Source of the DNA: an uncultured Haliea sp.
GTDB lineage: Bacteria; Pseudomonadota; Gammaproteobacteria; Pseudomonadales; Halieaceae
Length of the DNA stretch: 64,000 bases
NCBI GenBank assembly: GCA_913061145.1
Contig: CAJXUQ010000012.1
Span: 47,532 to 111,531 of the forward strand
Direction: 5' to 3'
Notes under the pieces: generated by a model
What the model was told of the DNA's origin: nothing
Database searches by the model: none
The model's input: only the letters and a program-made list of their open reading frames with translations
Made by a program: the position numbers and the translations under genes
In this document: piece by piece, positions 48,283 through 56,332 of the stretch
Layout: each line of letters begins with the position of its first letter
Position numbering within the stretch: position 1 is the first letter of the stretch

Positions 48283-48941
48283 GCCTGCGTCTCCTGCTGA
48301 TGGGTGCCGTGCTCCTGCCCTGGTTGACCGGCTGCGTGAACGCCACCGTGGACCAGATGGTATTCAATTCACCGACGGCCGGTATCGGTGACGCTTCGGT
48401 GGTGATTCTCGGTCGCCGCCACGCCAGCGACTACGAGACTGAACCGGGCTTTATCAGCTGTGTCGGCGGGCATATCGAAGCACGCGACCCCTCGATTCGC
48501 GTCATCGATGAACTGGAGTTTCTCAATGCCCTCTATCCATGGTTCGAACCGCGCACCGCGCCCCTGCGCCCCTCGGATCTGGAAAAACTCTTCGAGCACC
48601 GCGATGTGGCCGAAAAGTTTGCGGCCCTGCAGACGCGGTACATGATCTGGATTGACGGCAGCACGGTACGGGGCGACTCAGCGGGTTCCATGACCTGCGG
48701 TATCGGTCCGGGCGGCGCTGGCTGCTTCGGCTTCGGCACCTGGTCTGACGACGCCAGCTACGAAGCCACCATCTGGGATATTAGCCAGCGCGCCGAGGTC
48801 GGCCGCATCAGCGCCACGGCCAGCGGCCAGTCCTATATGCCCGCCGTGGTACTGCCGATTCCCATTATCGCTCCGGTTCAGGGCACTGCCTGCGACAGCG
48901 TGGGCGACCAGCTGCTGGAGTTCCTCTCGCACACACCCTAG
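48279..48941 (+). CDS. second small lipoprotein of unknown family, envelope operon
   Basis: The 220-residue product starts at a GTG that overlaps the previous stop (GTGA). The signal ends in a lipobox (WLTGC). The mature part contains VVILGRRHASDYETEPGF, a glycine-rich segment (GPGGAGCFGFGTWSDD) and a C-terminal helix. Four cysteines after the lipobox could form disulfides in the periplasm. No family is recognised. Confidence 0.68.
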   Translation: MSLRLLLMGAVLLPWLTGCVNATVDQMVFNSPTAGIGDASVVILGRRHASDYETEPGFISCVGGHIEARDPSIRVIDELEFLNALYPWFEPRTAPLRPSDLEKLFEHRDVAEKFAALQTRYMIWIDGSTVRGDSAGSMTCGIGPGGAGCFGFGTWSDDASYEATIWDISQRAEVGRISATASGQSYMPAVVLPIPIIAPVQGTACDSVGDQLLEFLSHTP

Positions 48942-48950
48942 GAGCCGCCC

Positions 48951-50381
48951 ATGATGACAGCACTCATACGTCACGCCGCGCTGGGCCTTGCACTGCTCGC
49001 CGCGCTCACCGGCTGCGCCGGCAACCCCGCAACCGGTGGTGCCAGCGTGGTGGTCATGAGTGAATCCAAGGAAGCGAAGATCGGGCAGGAGATGTACGCC
49101 GAGATCCAGAAAGAGGGTGCAATCTACGATGACCGGGAGCTGCAGGACTACGTGAACCGTGTCGGTCAGCGCCTGGTCGCCAACAGCGACCGGCCAGACC
49201 TGCCCTTCACCTTCACCGTCATCGACAGCCCGGACCTGAATGCCTTCGCAACACCGGGCGGCTATGTCTATATCCACCGCGGACTGCTCGCCTACCTCGA
49301 CTCCGAAGCCGAACTGGCCGGCGTGCTCGGCCATGAAATCGCCCACGTTACGGCGCGGCACGCCGCCCGCCAGCGCGCCGGATCACTCACCACACAGGTG
49401 CTGGCAGTCACCGCCGGTGTGCTCACCGGCAGCCGGGACATCATGGACTCCGCGGGCATGTACGGCACCGAGCTGGTTCGTGGCTACGGCCGGGAGCACG
49501 AACTGGAGGCGGACGGTCTGGGGGCGCGTTATATGTACCTGAGCGGCTATGAGCCCGACGCACTGTTGAACGTGATTGGCGTGCTCAAGGACCAGGAGCA
49601 GTATCAGCGCGTGCGCGCCAAGGCGGGCGGCAAGCCCGCCGGCACCTACCACGGGCTTTACGCCACACACCCGCGCAACGACCAGCGCCTGCAAACCGTG
49701 ATCCGCGCCGCCAGCGAGTTGGACACCGGGAAGGTGCTAGAGGATCCCAGCATACCCGGCGAGTTTCAGCGGCGCACGGATGGGCTACCCTGGGGCCCGC
49801 GCATAAAACGTGAAGACAACCGCTATTACCACAACAAGCTGGCGTTCAGTTTTGCCTACCCGCCGGGCTGGCAAGTCAGCAGTGGCAGCCGCGCGATCGT
49901 CGCCAGCGCCGCAGATGGCAGCGCCAGCCTCACCATTACCCTGCAGAAACCGGACCCGCAACAAACCCCGCAACAGGCCCTGGAGGCGGCGGCCAGCGGC
50001 GGCATCAGCCATGGCCTGGACCTTGAACAGGCGGGTCTGCAGGGGTACAGCGCCCTCGCCAGTGGCGGCGGAGAGACACGGCGCCTGGCGGTGATCAATC
50101 ACAACTGGCAATTTCTGTTTGAGGGCAAGGCGGAAAAATTCAAAGCCGCAGATGACGACCTGCTGGCAATGATCCAGAGCTTCCGCCCACTGCACCCGCA
50201 GGAACGCAATGCCGGTGAACAGCGCTATGTGCGTTATATCCAGGTGCCACGGGGCGCCACCATGGCCAGCCTCGCCGCCAGCATCCGGCTACCGGATGCG
50301 GAAGCACAGCTGCGGCTGCTGAATGGGCTGTATCCCAGTGGTGAGCCGCGCACCGGGGACTGGATCAAGATTATCCAGTAG
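48951..50381 (+). CDS. M48-family metalloprotease lipoprotein (BepA-like)
   Basis: The 476-residue lipoprotein (lipobox AALTGC) carries an M48 peptidase domain with zinc motif HEIAH near residue 126 and the third ligand in HELEADGLGARYMY. BepA/YfgC and LoiP-like proteins of this kind degrade or help assemble outer-membrane proteins. The C-terminal half is beta-rich, ending in a LysM-like stretch (VPRGATMASLAASIRLPDA). It is nine bases after the last lipoprotein and probably closes the operon, perhaps for quality control of its envelope parts. Confidence 0.88.
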   Translation: MMTALIRHAALGLALLAALTGCAGNPATGGASVVVMSESKEAKIGQEMYAEIQKEGAIYDDRELQDYVNRVGQRLVANSDRPDLPFTFTVIDSPDLNAFATPGGYVYIHRGLLAYLDSEAELAGVLGHEIAHVTARHAARQRAGSLTTQVLAVTAGVLTGSRDIMDSAGMYGTELVRGYGREHELEADGLGARYMYLSGYEPDALLNVIGVLKDQEQYQRVRAKAGGKPAGTYHGLYATHPRNDQRLQTVIRAASELDTGKVLEDPSIPGEFQRRTDGLPWGPRIKREDNRYYHNKLAFSFAYPPGWQVSSGSRAIVASAADGSASLTITLQKPDPQQTPQQALEAAASGGISHGLDLEQAGLQGYSALASGGGETRRLAVINHNWQFLFEGKAEKFKAADDDLLAMIQSFRPLHPQERNAGEQRYVRYIQVPRGATMASLAASIRLPDAEAQLRLLNGLYPSGEPRTGDWIKIIQ

Positions 50382-50396
50382 TCGGCGGAGCCACCG

Positions 50397-51047
50397 TCAG
50401 CCGTAACGCGTGTCAGCCACGAACGGGTTGCTGCGACGCTCCTGGCCGAACGTTGAGGTGGGGCCGTGGCCGGGGACAAAGGTGATATCGTCGCCCAGGG
50501 GAAACAACGTTTCGCGAATGCTGGCAATCAGCTGGTCGTGATCGCCGCGGGGGAAATCGGTGCGCCCGATGGAGCCCTGGAACAGCACATCGCCCACCCA
50601 GGCCACCCGCTGTCCCGCGTGCAGAAACACCACATGGCCCGGGGTATGGCCCGGACAGTGAAAGACCTGCAGAGTCTGCGCGCCTACCGTCACCGTGTCG
50701 CCCTGCTCCAGCCAGCGGTCGGGCACAAAGGCATCGGCGTGCGGAAAGCCGGACATCCTGCACCACTCGGGCAGACGGTCAATCCAGAACGCGTCCTCTT
50801 TTTCCGGCCCCTCAATCGGCACACCCAGCTGCTGGCGCAACACATCCGCTGCAGCGCAGTGATCCATATGGCCATGGGTCAGCAATATTTTCTCTAGTGT
50901 TGCCCCCATTTTTTCCGCGGCCTGCAACAGGCGTTCGACATCACCACCGGGGTCCACCAGGGCCCCACACCCGGTGTCCAGGCATTTGATGATGGAGCAG
51001 TTCTGCTGGTAGGCCGTGACCGGCACGATCGTCACCTGAATAGACAT
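50397..51047 (-). CDS. MBL-fold metallo-hydrolase (YcbL/glyoxalase II-like)
   Basis: The 216-residue protein has the metal motif THGHMDHCAA near residue 58, then CPGHTPGHVVF, WVGDVLFQGSIGRTDFP and VPGHGPTSTFGQER. These match the short glyoxalase II-like hydrolases of the YcbL type. The substrate is unknown. It is four bases upstream of the symporter's stop on the same strand and convergent with the envelope operon. Confidence 0.88.
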   Translation of the reverse strand: MSIQVTIVPVTAYQQNCSIIKCLDTGCGALVDPGGDVERLLQAAEKMGATLEKILLTHGHMDHCAAADVLRQQLGVPIEGPEKEDAFWIDRLPEWCRMSGFPHADAFVPDRWLEQGDTVTVGAQTLQVFHCPGHTPGHVVFLHAGQRVAWVGDVLFQGSIGRTDFPRGDHDQLIASIRETLFPLGDDITFVPGHGPTSTFGQERRSNPFVADTRYG

Positions 51048-51050
51048 GGT

Positions 51051-52337
51051 TTACTTCCGGTTCGATTCCAGGTCGGCACGGGGGTCACCAAAGACCGCCA
51101 TGTCGAGCTGGTTTTCACTTTTACCCACAATCACGGCTAGGGTGGCGTCGCCAGTGACGTTGACTGCGGTGCGCACCATGTCCAGCAGGCGATCGACACC
51201 GATGATGAGAGCGATCCCCTCAACCGGCAGACCGGCCTGTTCCAGCACCAGCGCCAGCGTAACCAGACCGACACCGGGCACTGCCGCAGTGCCGATGGAG
51301 GCGAGAGTGGCGGTAAGAATCACCGTCAGATACGCCGCCATGCCCAGTTCCACGCCATACACCTGGGCGATAAACACCGTGGCAACGCCCTGCATGATCG
51401 CCGTTCCATCCATGTTGATCGTGGCCCCGAGTGGCACGGTAAACCCGGCAACGGAACTGTGTACACCCAGCCGGCGCTCCACGGTACGCAGGGTAATCGG
51501 CAAGGTGGCACCCGAGGAGGCGGTGCTGAAGGCAAAGGCCCACACCGAGCGCATCTTGTGCATCATCATTCGCGGAGACACCCGGGCGATGGTCGCCAGC
51601 ATGGCGCTGTAGGTCACCAGACCGTGGAACAGCAGCACCGCGAGGACCGTGAAGAAATAGGCGGCGAGATCCATGATGGCACTGATGCCCATCTCGGCAA
51701 ACAGTTTGGCGAGCAGGGCAAACACTCCCCAGGGGGCCAGCTCCATGAGCAGGCCCACCATCTTCATGATCACCGCTTCCATGTCGGTAAAAAAGCTGGC
51801 GATGCGACGCCCCGGCTCACCGGCGTGGGAAATGGCGTAACCGAAGAGCAGCGCAAACACGATCACCTGTAACATGTTGCCTTCGGCCATGGCGGCGATC
51901 GGGTTGGAGGGCACGATGCCCACCAGCACATCAGTGAGCGGCGGTGGCTTGGCCACCTCAAATTGCGCATCCCCCGCCATTTCCACGCCGGCACCCGGGC
52001 CGATGGCCACCGCCGCGAGCAGGGCGATGCTGATGGCGATGGCCGTGGTCGCCAGGTAGAACAGGATGGTTTTCACCGCGATGGGGCCCATGCGGGCACT
52101 GTCGCCCAGAGAGCTCGAGCCACAGATAAGCGATACCAGCACCAGGGGCACTACCAGCAGTTTCAGTGAGGCCACAAACATGCGGCCAACGACGTCGAAA
52201 ACGCCAAGCACCAGCCACTCATTGACCACCCGACGCCAGACATCGGCCAGCTCACTGCTCTGCAACAACAGGTTGCACAGGGAACCGAGGACAATACCGG
52301 CTACCATCGCAAGGAGAATGCGCTTGGTCAGGCTCAT
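51051..52337 (-). CDS. dicarboxylate/amino acid:cation symporter (SLC1 family)
   Basis: The 428-residue membrane protein belongs to the DAACS (GltP/DctA/SstT) family. It shows the re-entrant loop STASSGATLPITL, the cation-binding NMDGTA, and the substrate-binding DMVRTAVNVTGDATLAV near the C-terminus. Eight helices plus two hairpins are expected. The residues around DMVRTAVNVTGD fit acidic substrates (glutamate, aspartate or C4 acids), but I cannot say which. Confidence 0.9.
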   Translation of the reverse strand: MSLTKRILLAMVAGIVLGSLCNLLLQSSELADVWRRVVNEWLVLGVFDVVGRMFVASLKLLVVPLVLVSLICGSSSLGDSARMGPIAVKTILFYLATTAIAISIALLAAVAIGPGAGVEMAGDAQFEVAKPPPLTDVLVGIVPSNPIAAMAEGNMLQVIVFALLFGYAISHAGEPGRRIASFFTDMEAVIMKMVGLLMELAPWGVFALLAKLFAEMGISAIMDLAAYFFTVLAVLLFHGLVTYSAMLATIARVSPRMMMHKMRSVWAFAFSTASSGATLPITLRTVERRLGVHSSVAGFTVPLGATINMDGTAIMQGVATVFIAQVYGVELGMAAYLTVILTATLASIGTAAVPGVGLVTLALVLEQAGLPVEGIALIIGVDRLLDMVRTAVNVTGDATLAVIVGKSENQLDMAVFGDPRADLESNRK

Positions 52338-52379
52338 TGCAGGGCGGGCCTCCAGCCGCGTGGCGCCCGGATCACGACA

Positions 52380-52694
52380 TCAGGCATCGCTGTCGCACAC
52401 TCCCGGTGTATGGCTGACCACACCCGCATCGGCACAGGCATTGCAGGGCGAGGACAGCGTCTCGCGCTGTCCGCCGTCGCGCAGCGCACACACGGGGTTG
52501 TATTCCATCGTGCACACCTGCGGTCGAGGCTCCGTGCAGACCTGTTCACTACTCGCGCTCTGCAACGGCGCGTCCACCACCTCAGGCGATGCCACCCCGG
52601 CGGGTTGCTCCTGCGGTGGCTCTGGCGCTGGAGGCTGGTTTACACCACACCCCGTGAGCAGCAAAATCAGGCACAGCGCCGGATATCGCAGCAT
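52380..52694 (-). CDS. lipoprotein with Kazal-like cysteine domain
   Basis: The 104-residue product has a lipobox (ILLLTGC), a proline-rich linker and a C-terminal domain with six cysteines (VCTEPRPQVCTMEYNPVC, SPCNACADAGVV, HTPGVC). The spacing and the CTMEYNPVCA segment resemble a Kazal-type protease inhibitor. Bacterial Kazal-like lipoproteins are known in marine lineages but their targets are not. It is the gene upstream of the symporter. Confidence 0.7.
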   Translation of the reverse strand: MLRYPALCLILLLTGCGVNQPPAPEPPQEQPAGVASPEVVDAPLQSASSEQVCTEPRPQVCTMEYNPVCALRDGGQRETLSSPCNACADAGVVSHTPGVCDSDA

Positions 52695-52793
52695 GACTCA
52701 TCCTTTCCCATGGCAAAGCGCTAGGGTACCACCGCCACCACATAAACGCAGCCGTCCTGCCGGTTACCGCGGCAGACAATGGTCCGCCAGCGA

Positions 52794-53633
52794 TCAGCCG
52801 AACTCGCCCGACTGGTAGTCGCGAATCGCCTGCTCAAGTTCGGCCTGCGTGTTCATCACGAAGGGGCCGTACTGGGCAACAGATTCGGCAACCGGCTCCC
52901 CACGCAGCAGTAGCAGGGAGGCCCCTGCGCTACCGGCGCGCAGTGACCAGCGATCCCCGTGCGTCGTAATGGCCAGCTCCCCCGCCGTAATGGGCTGGGC
53001 CGACTGGTCAAGCGACCCTGCATACACATAGGCCAGCAGGGCATCACCGGGCGGCACGAGCAGCGCAAGGGTCGCCCGGGGATGCAGCGTGAGGTCAACC
53101 AACGCGGCCCGCGGGGCGAGTTCCCGCAAGGGTCCATGGCCGAGCCACTCACCCAGCTGCCACTCACCGGCGATCACGGCAGTGACGTAGCCGTCGCCCT
53201 CGACATGCGTCAGCGCTGACGCCGGAATATCCCGGTAGCGGGGCTCACTCAGCTTTTCCGCCGCGGGCAGGTTGATCCAGAGCTGAAAGCCGTGCAGGCC
53301 CTCGGTGTCCGCGGTGGGCATCTCAGAGTGGATAATGCCGCGCCCAGCCGACATCCACTGCACGCCGCCATCGCGAATCTCACCGCGATTGCCCCGGCTG
53401 TCCTCGTGGATAATGCCGCCGTGCTTCATGTACGTCAGCGTTTGCATACCCCGATGGGGGTGCGGCGGGAAACCGCCCCCCAAATCTTCCCGGCGCTGCG
53501 CGCGGAGTTCATCGAGCATGAGAAACGGGTCCATCGCCGCATGCCGCATGCCGGTCACCCGCTGAATCGCCACGCCGTCTCCGTCCTGGGCAGGCCTGGC
53601 CCGGCGTATCTCCTGTACCGAACGTTCGTTCAT
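52794..53633 (-). CDS. pirin family protein (YhaK-like)
   Basis: I choose the ATG at 53633 (MNERSVQEIRRARPAQ), with GGGAG nine bases upstream; the track start reaches into the regulatory gap. The 279-residue bicupin has the metal site FPPHPHRGMQTLTYM near residue 60 and the VQWMSAGRGIIHSEMP stretch. Pirins of this kind (YhaK, quercetinase-type) are redox-linked. It is divergent from a LysR gene as yhaK is from yhaJ in E. coli. Confidence 0.88.
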   Translation of the reverse strand: MNERSVQEIRRARPAQDGDGVAIQRVTGMRHAAMDPFLMLDELRAQRREDLGGGFPPHPHRGMQTLTYMKHGGIIHEDSRGNRGEIRDGGVQWMSAGRGIIHSEMPTADTEGLHGFQLWINLPAAEKLSEPRYRDIPASALTHVEGDGYVTAVIAGEWQLGEWLGHGPLRELAPRAALVDLTLHPRATLALLVPPGDALLAYVYAGSLDQSAQPITAGELAITTHGDRWSLRAGSAGASLLLLRGEPVAESVAQYGPFVMNTQAELEQAIRDYQSGEFG

Positions 53634-53673
53634 ACACATTGCTCCCGGTGGCTGTTGGCGCAGATTAAGCTCG

Positions 53674-53723
53674 TTATTTGCGAAAATAAATTGCATTATT
53701 TCGCCTGTTACTTTCGATAATAA
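53674..53723. promoter_or_regulatory. cluster of LysR operator-like half-sites between pirin and LysR genes
   Basis: The gap holds a perfect palindrome TTATTTGCGAAAATAA and three copies of a CGAwAaTAA-like half-site (CGAAAATAA, ATTATTTCG on the other strand, CGATAATAA). Related half-sites occur again before yqjG. This arrangement suits binding by the divergent LysR-type regulator. Confidence 0.55.
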
Positions 53724-53737
53724 AGAAAGGTCAGGAT

Positions 53738-54625
53738 GTGAACCGCACAACACTTGAACAGTGGCGCATGCTGCAGGCCGTGATCGAACACGGCGGATTC
53801 GCCCAGGCCGCCGCGGCCATCCACAAGAGCCAGTCGACCATCAATCATGCGGTGCACAAACTGCAGGACCAGCTGGGCGTCAGACTGCTGGAAGTCGTGG
53901 GCCGCAAGGCGCAGCTTACCGAGGCAGGCACATTAATGTTGCGCCGTGCCTCCCAGCTGCTGGCACAGGCAGCCCAGCTGGAGGACGTCGCCAGCAGCCT
54001 CGCGCAGGGTACGGAGGCGGAGATTCATCTGGCGGTGGATGAGTTATACCCCACGGCACAACTGGCCCAGGTGATGGCGGCGTTCTCCCATCGCTATCCC
54101 AATACCCGGATAGCGCTTTACGAGACTGTCCTTTCCGGTGGCGAGGAGCGCCTGCTGCGGGGCGAAGTCGGGTTACTGATTGCGAGCTCGGTTCCCGCGG
54201 GCTTCCTCGGCGAGCCCGTCATGCAGGCCGAATTCGTTGCCGTCGCGGCGCGCGGGCACGCTCTGCACGCGCTGGGCCGCACCCTGACGCTACAGGATCT
54301 TGCGCGGGAGCGACAAATCGTCATTCGCGACTCCGCCCAGGACCGGCGCACCGACGCCGGCTGGCTCGGCGCGGAGCAGCGCTGGACCGTAAGCCACGTG
54401 GCCACATCCATTGAGCTGGTCAGCCGTGGCCTCGGCTTCGCCTGGCTGCCGCGCACGCGCATCTCAACCGCCCTGGACGCAGGCGAGCTGGAAGCACTGC
54501 CGCTGGAGCAGGGAGCCCGCCGCCACGCGACGTTGTACCTGACGGTTGCCGACCCCGACTGTGCCGGCCCCGCCGCGCGTTACCTCGCTGAGTTATTCAG
54601 CCGGCAAGGCCCCGCAGCAGCATAA
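53738..54625 (+). CDS. LysR-family regulator (YhaJ-like)
   Basis: The 295-residue protein has an N-terminal winged helix-turn-helix (LQAVIEHGGFAQAAAAIHKSQ, STINHAVHKLQDQLGV) and a LysR effector domain. Its setting between a divergent pirin gene and yqjG mirrors the E. coli yqjFG-yhaHIJK region, where YhaJ responds to quinone-like aromatic products. That makes a YhaJ-type role plausible but unproven. The start is a GTG after AGGA. Confidence 0.88.
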   Translation: MNRTTLEQWRMLQAVIEHGGFAQAAAAIHKSQSTINHAVHKLQDQLGVRLLEVVGRKAQLTEAGTLMLRRASQLLAQAAQLEDVASSLAQGTEAEIHLAVDELYPTAQLAQVMAAFSHRYPNTRIALYETVLSGGEERLLRGEVGLLIASSVPAGFLGEPVMQAEFVAVAARGHALHALGRTLTLQDLARERQIVIRDSAQDRRTDAGWLGAEQRWTVSHVATSIELVSRGLGFAWLPRTRISTALDAGELEALPLEQGARRHATLYLTVADPDCAGPAARYLAELFSRQGPAAA

Positions 54626-54640
54626 AGGGCACATTGGTTC

Positions 54641-54680
54641 TATTTTTTCGAAAGATTTTGCCAATATTATGCGATTTTAA
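54641..54680. promoter_or_regulatory. LysR operator-like half-sites before yqjG
   Basis: The 109-base gap before yqjG contains TATTTTTTCG, CGAAAGATTTTG and CGATTTTAA, related to the half-sites in the pirin-LysR gap. It is strongly AT-rich in an otherwise GC-rich region. Confidence 0.4.
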
Positions 54681-54734
54681 AAGCAGCCCTTCGAATTCAC
54701 ACTGCCTCTGAGCAAACACGACAGGAGCAGTGCG

Positions 54735-55706
54735 ATGGGTATGCTGGTTAACGGGCAGTGGCAGGACGTCTGGTACGACACTGACAGCAACGAGGGACGC
54801 TTTGTCCGCGAGAGCGCCCGGTTCAGGCACTGGGTCACCGCCGACGGCGCGGCGGGCGCGACGGGAGACAGCGGGTTTGCCGCCGCGTCCGGGCGCTATC
54901 ACCTGTACGTATCCCTCGCCTGCCCCTGGGCCCATCGAACGCTGATCGTGCGGGCGTTGAAGGGCCTGGAAGCGCTCATTGATGTGTCGGTGGTCAGCCC
55001 CCTGATGCTGGAGAACGGCTGGACCTTCGATCGTGACGCAGGCAGCACCGGCGACAGGGTGGGCGGCGCCGACTTCCACCATCAGGTCTACACCCGGGCG
55101 GACCCCACCTACACCGGGCGGGTAACGGTGCCGGTGCTCTGGGACCGCGAACACAATACCATTGTCAGCAACGAATCCGCTGACATCATTCGCATGTTCA
55201 ACAGTGCCTTCAATGACATCACCGGGAACACGCTCGACCTGTATGGCCCGTCCGAGCGCGCCGCCATTGACGACTGGAATGCGCGCATTTACCCCGCCAT
55301 CAACAACGGCGTATACCGCGCGGGCTTTGCCACCACACAGCAGGCCTACGAAGAGGCCTACCATGCCCTGTTCGCGGAGCTTGACCACATCGATGCACAC
55401 CTTGCGCATCAGCGGTACCTGACCGGCACCACCCTGACCGAGGCAGACATTCGCCTGTTCACCACACTGATCCGCTTCGACGCCGTGTACCACGGGCATT
55501 TCAAGTGCAACCGGCAGCGGCTGGAGGACTACCGGCACCTGCCGGGGTACATCCGCGATATCTACCAGCGTCCGGGCGTGGCGGACACGGTGGATTTCGA
55601 CCACATCAAAACCCACTACTACGCGTCGCATCGCAACATCAATCCAACCGGCGTGGTGCCCGTCGGCCCCGACATCGACTACGCATCAGCCCACGGGCGC
55701 CGCTAA
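54735..55706 (+). CDS. yqjG: glutathionyl-hydroquinone reductase
   Basis: YqjG is a xi-class glutathione transferase that reduces glutathionyl-hydroquinones. The 323-residue protein has the catalytic cysteine in LACPWAHRTLIVRALKGL near residue 63, the VPVLWDREHNTIVSNESADI region and the C-terminal helical domain (LTEADIRLFTTLIRFDAVY). The CPWAHR motif is typical of this class. AGGAG lies nine bases before the ATG. Confidence 0.93.
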   Translation: MGMLVNGQWQDVWYDTDSNEGRFVRESARFRHWVTADGAAGATGDSGFAAASGRYHLYVSLACPWAHRTLIVRALKGLEALIDVSVVSPLMLENGWTFDRDAGSTGDRVGGADFHHQVYTRADPTYTGRVTVPVLWDREHNTIVSNESADIIRMFNSAFNDITGNTLDLYGPSERAAIDDWNARIYPAINNGVYRAGFATTQQAYEEAYHALFAELDHIDAHLAHQRYLTGTTLTEADIRLFTTLIRFDAVYHGHFKCNRQRLEDYRHLPGYIRDIYQRPGVADTVDFDHIKTHYYASHRNINPTGVVPVGPDIDYASAHGRR

Positions 55707-56209
55707 CCGCCCGGCGGCAGGTCCCTGGGGAACAGCTGCTGCTGCAGGGTCCCGGCGACGTCGCCCACGGACGCCCAGTGCTGCACAGGCAGCTGCATGC
55801 GCAGATAGCCCGCCGTCGGCAGGTTGGCCAGCCGCAGCGCCGGCAGCAGCTGGTTGGCCAGGTCGGTCAGACCCGGATTGTGCCCGATCAGAAACAGCTG
55901 CGCCTCGTCGTCGGGGCGGGCGCGTAACCAGGCCAGCAGGTCCGTTGCGCTGAAGGTGTACAGATCCGGTTCACTGCAATGTGATGCTGCGGCCAGTCCG
56001 GGCCAGCCCGCGCATAGGCCATGCAGGGTCATCTGCGCGCGCCGCGCCGTGCTGGCATGGATACCCATGGGCGCCAGCTGCCGCTGCAACGCCGCACCCA
56101 TGCGCGGTGCGTCACGCAGCCCTCGGGCGTTCAGTGGCCGCTCGTGGTCGGCGAGACCCGGCTCCCCCCAATCGGACTTGGCGTGACGCAGGATGTGCAG
56201 GATTTTCAT
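55703..56209 (-). CDS. SixA-like phosphohistidine phosphatase
   Basis: I start at 56209 ([20 protein letters not shown]), with AGGA seven to eight bases upstream, giving 168 residues. LRHAKS carries the catalytic histidine of the histidine phosphatase family, and [12 protein letters not shown] carries the second. SixA-like enzymes remove phosphate from protein histidines. Its stop overlaps the yqjG stop by four bases tail to tail. Divergent from tex. Confidence 0.88.
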   Translation of the reverse strand: MKILHILRHAKSDWGEPGLADHERPLNARGLRDAPRMGAALQRQLAPMGIHASTARRAQMTLHGLCAGWPGLAAASHCSEPDLYTFSATDLLAWLRARPDDEAQLFLIGHNPGLTDLANQLLPALRLANLPTAGYLRMQLPVQHWASVGDVAGTLQQQLFPRDLPPGG

Positions 56210-56332
56210 CGGGTTTTCCTCTCTCCCCACCCGGCCAGTCACGCACAAAACGACGAAAAAAACCAGATCGTTTTCGGCGCCGGGGTCACGCATAATGGCG
56301 CGCCGCGACACTACAGGACCGCACCGGACACC

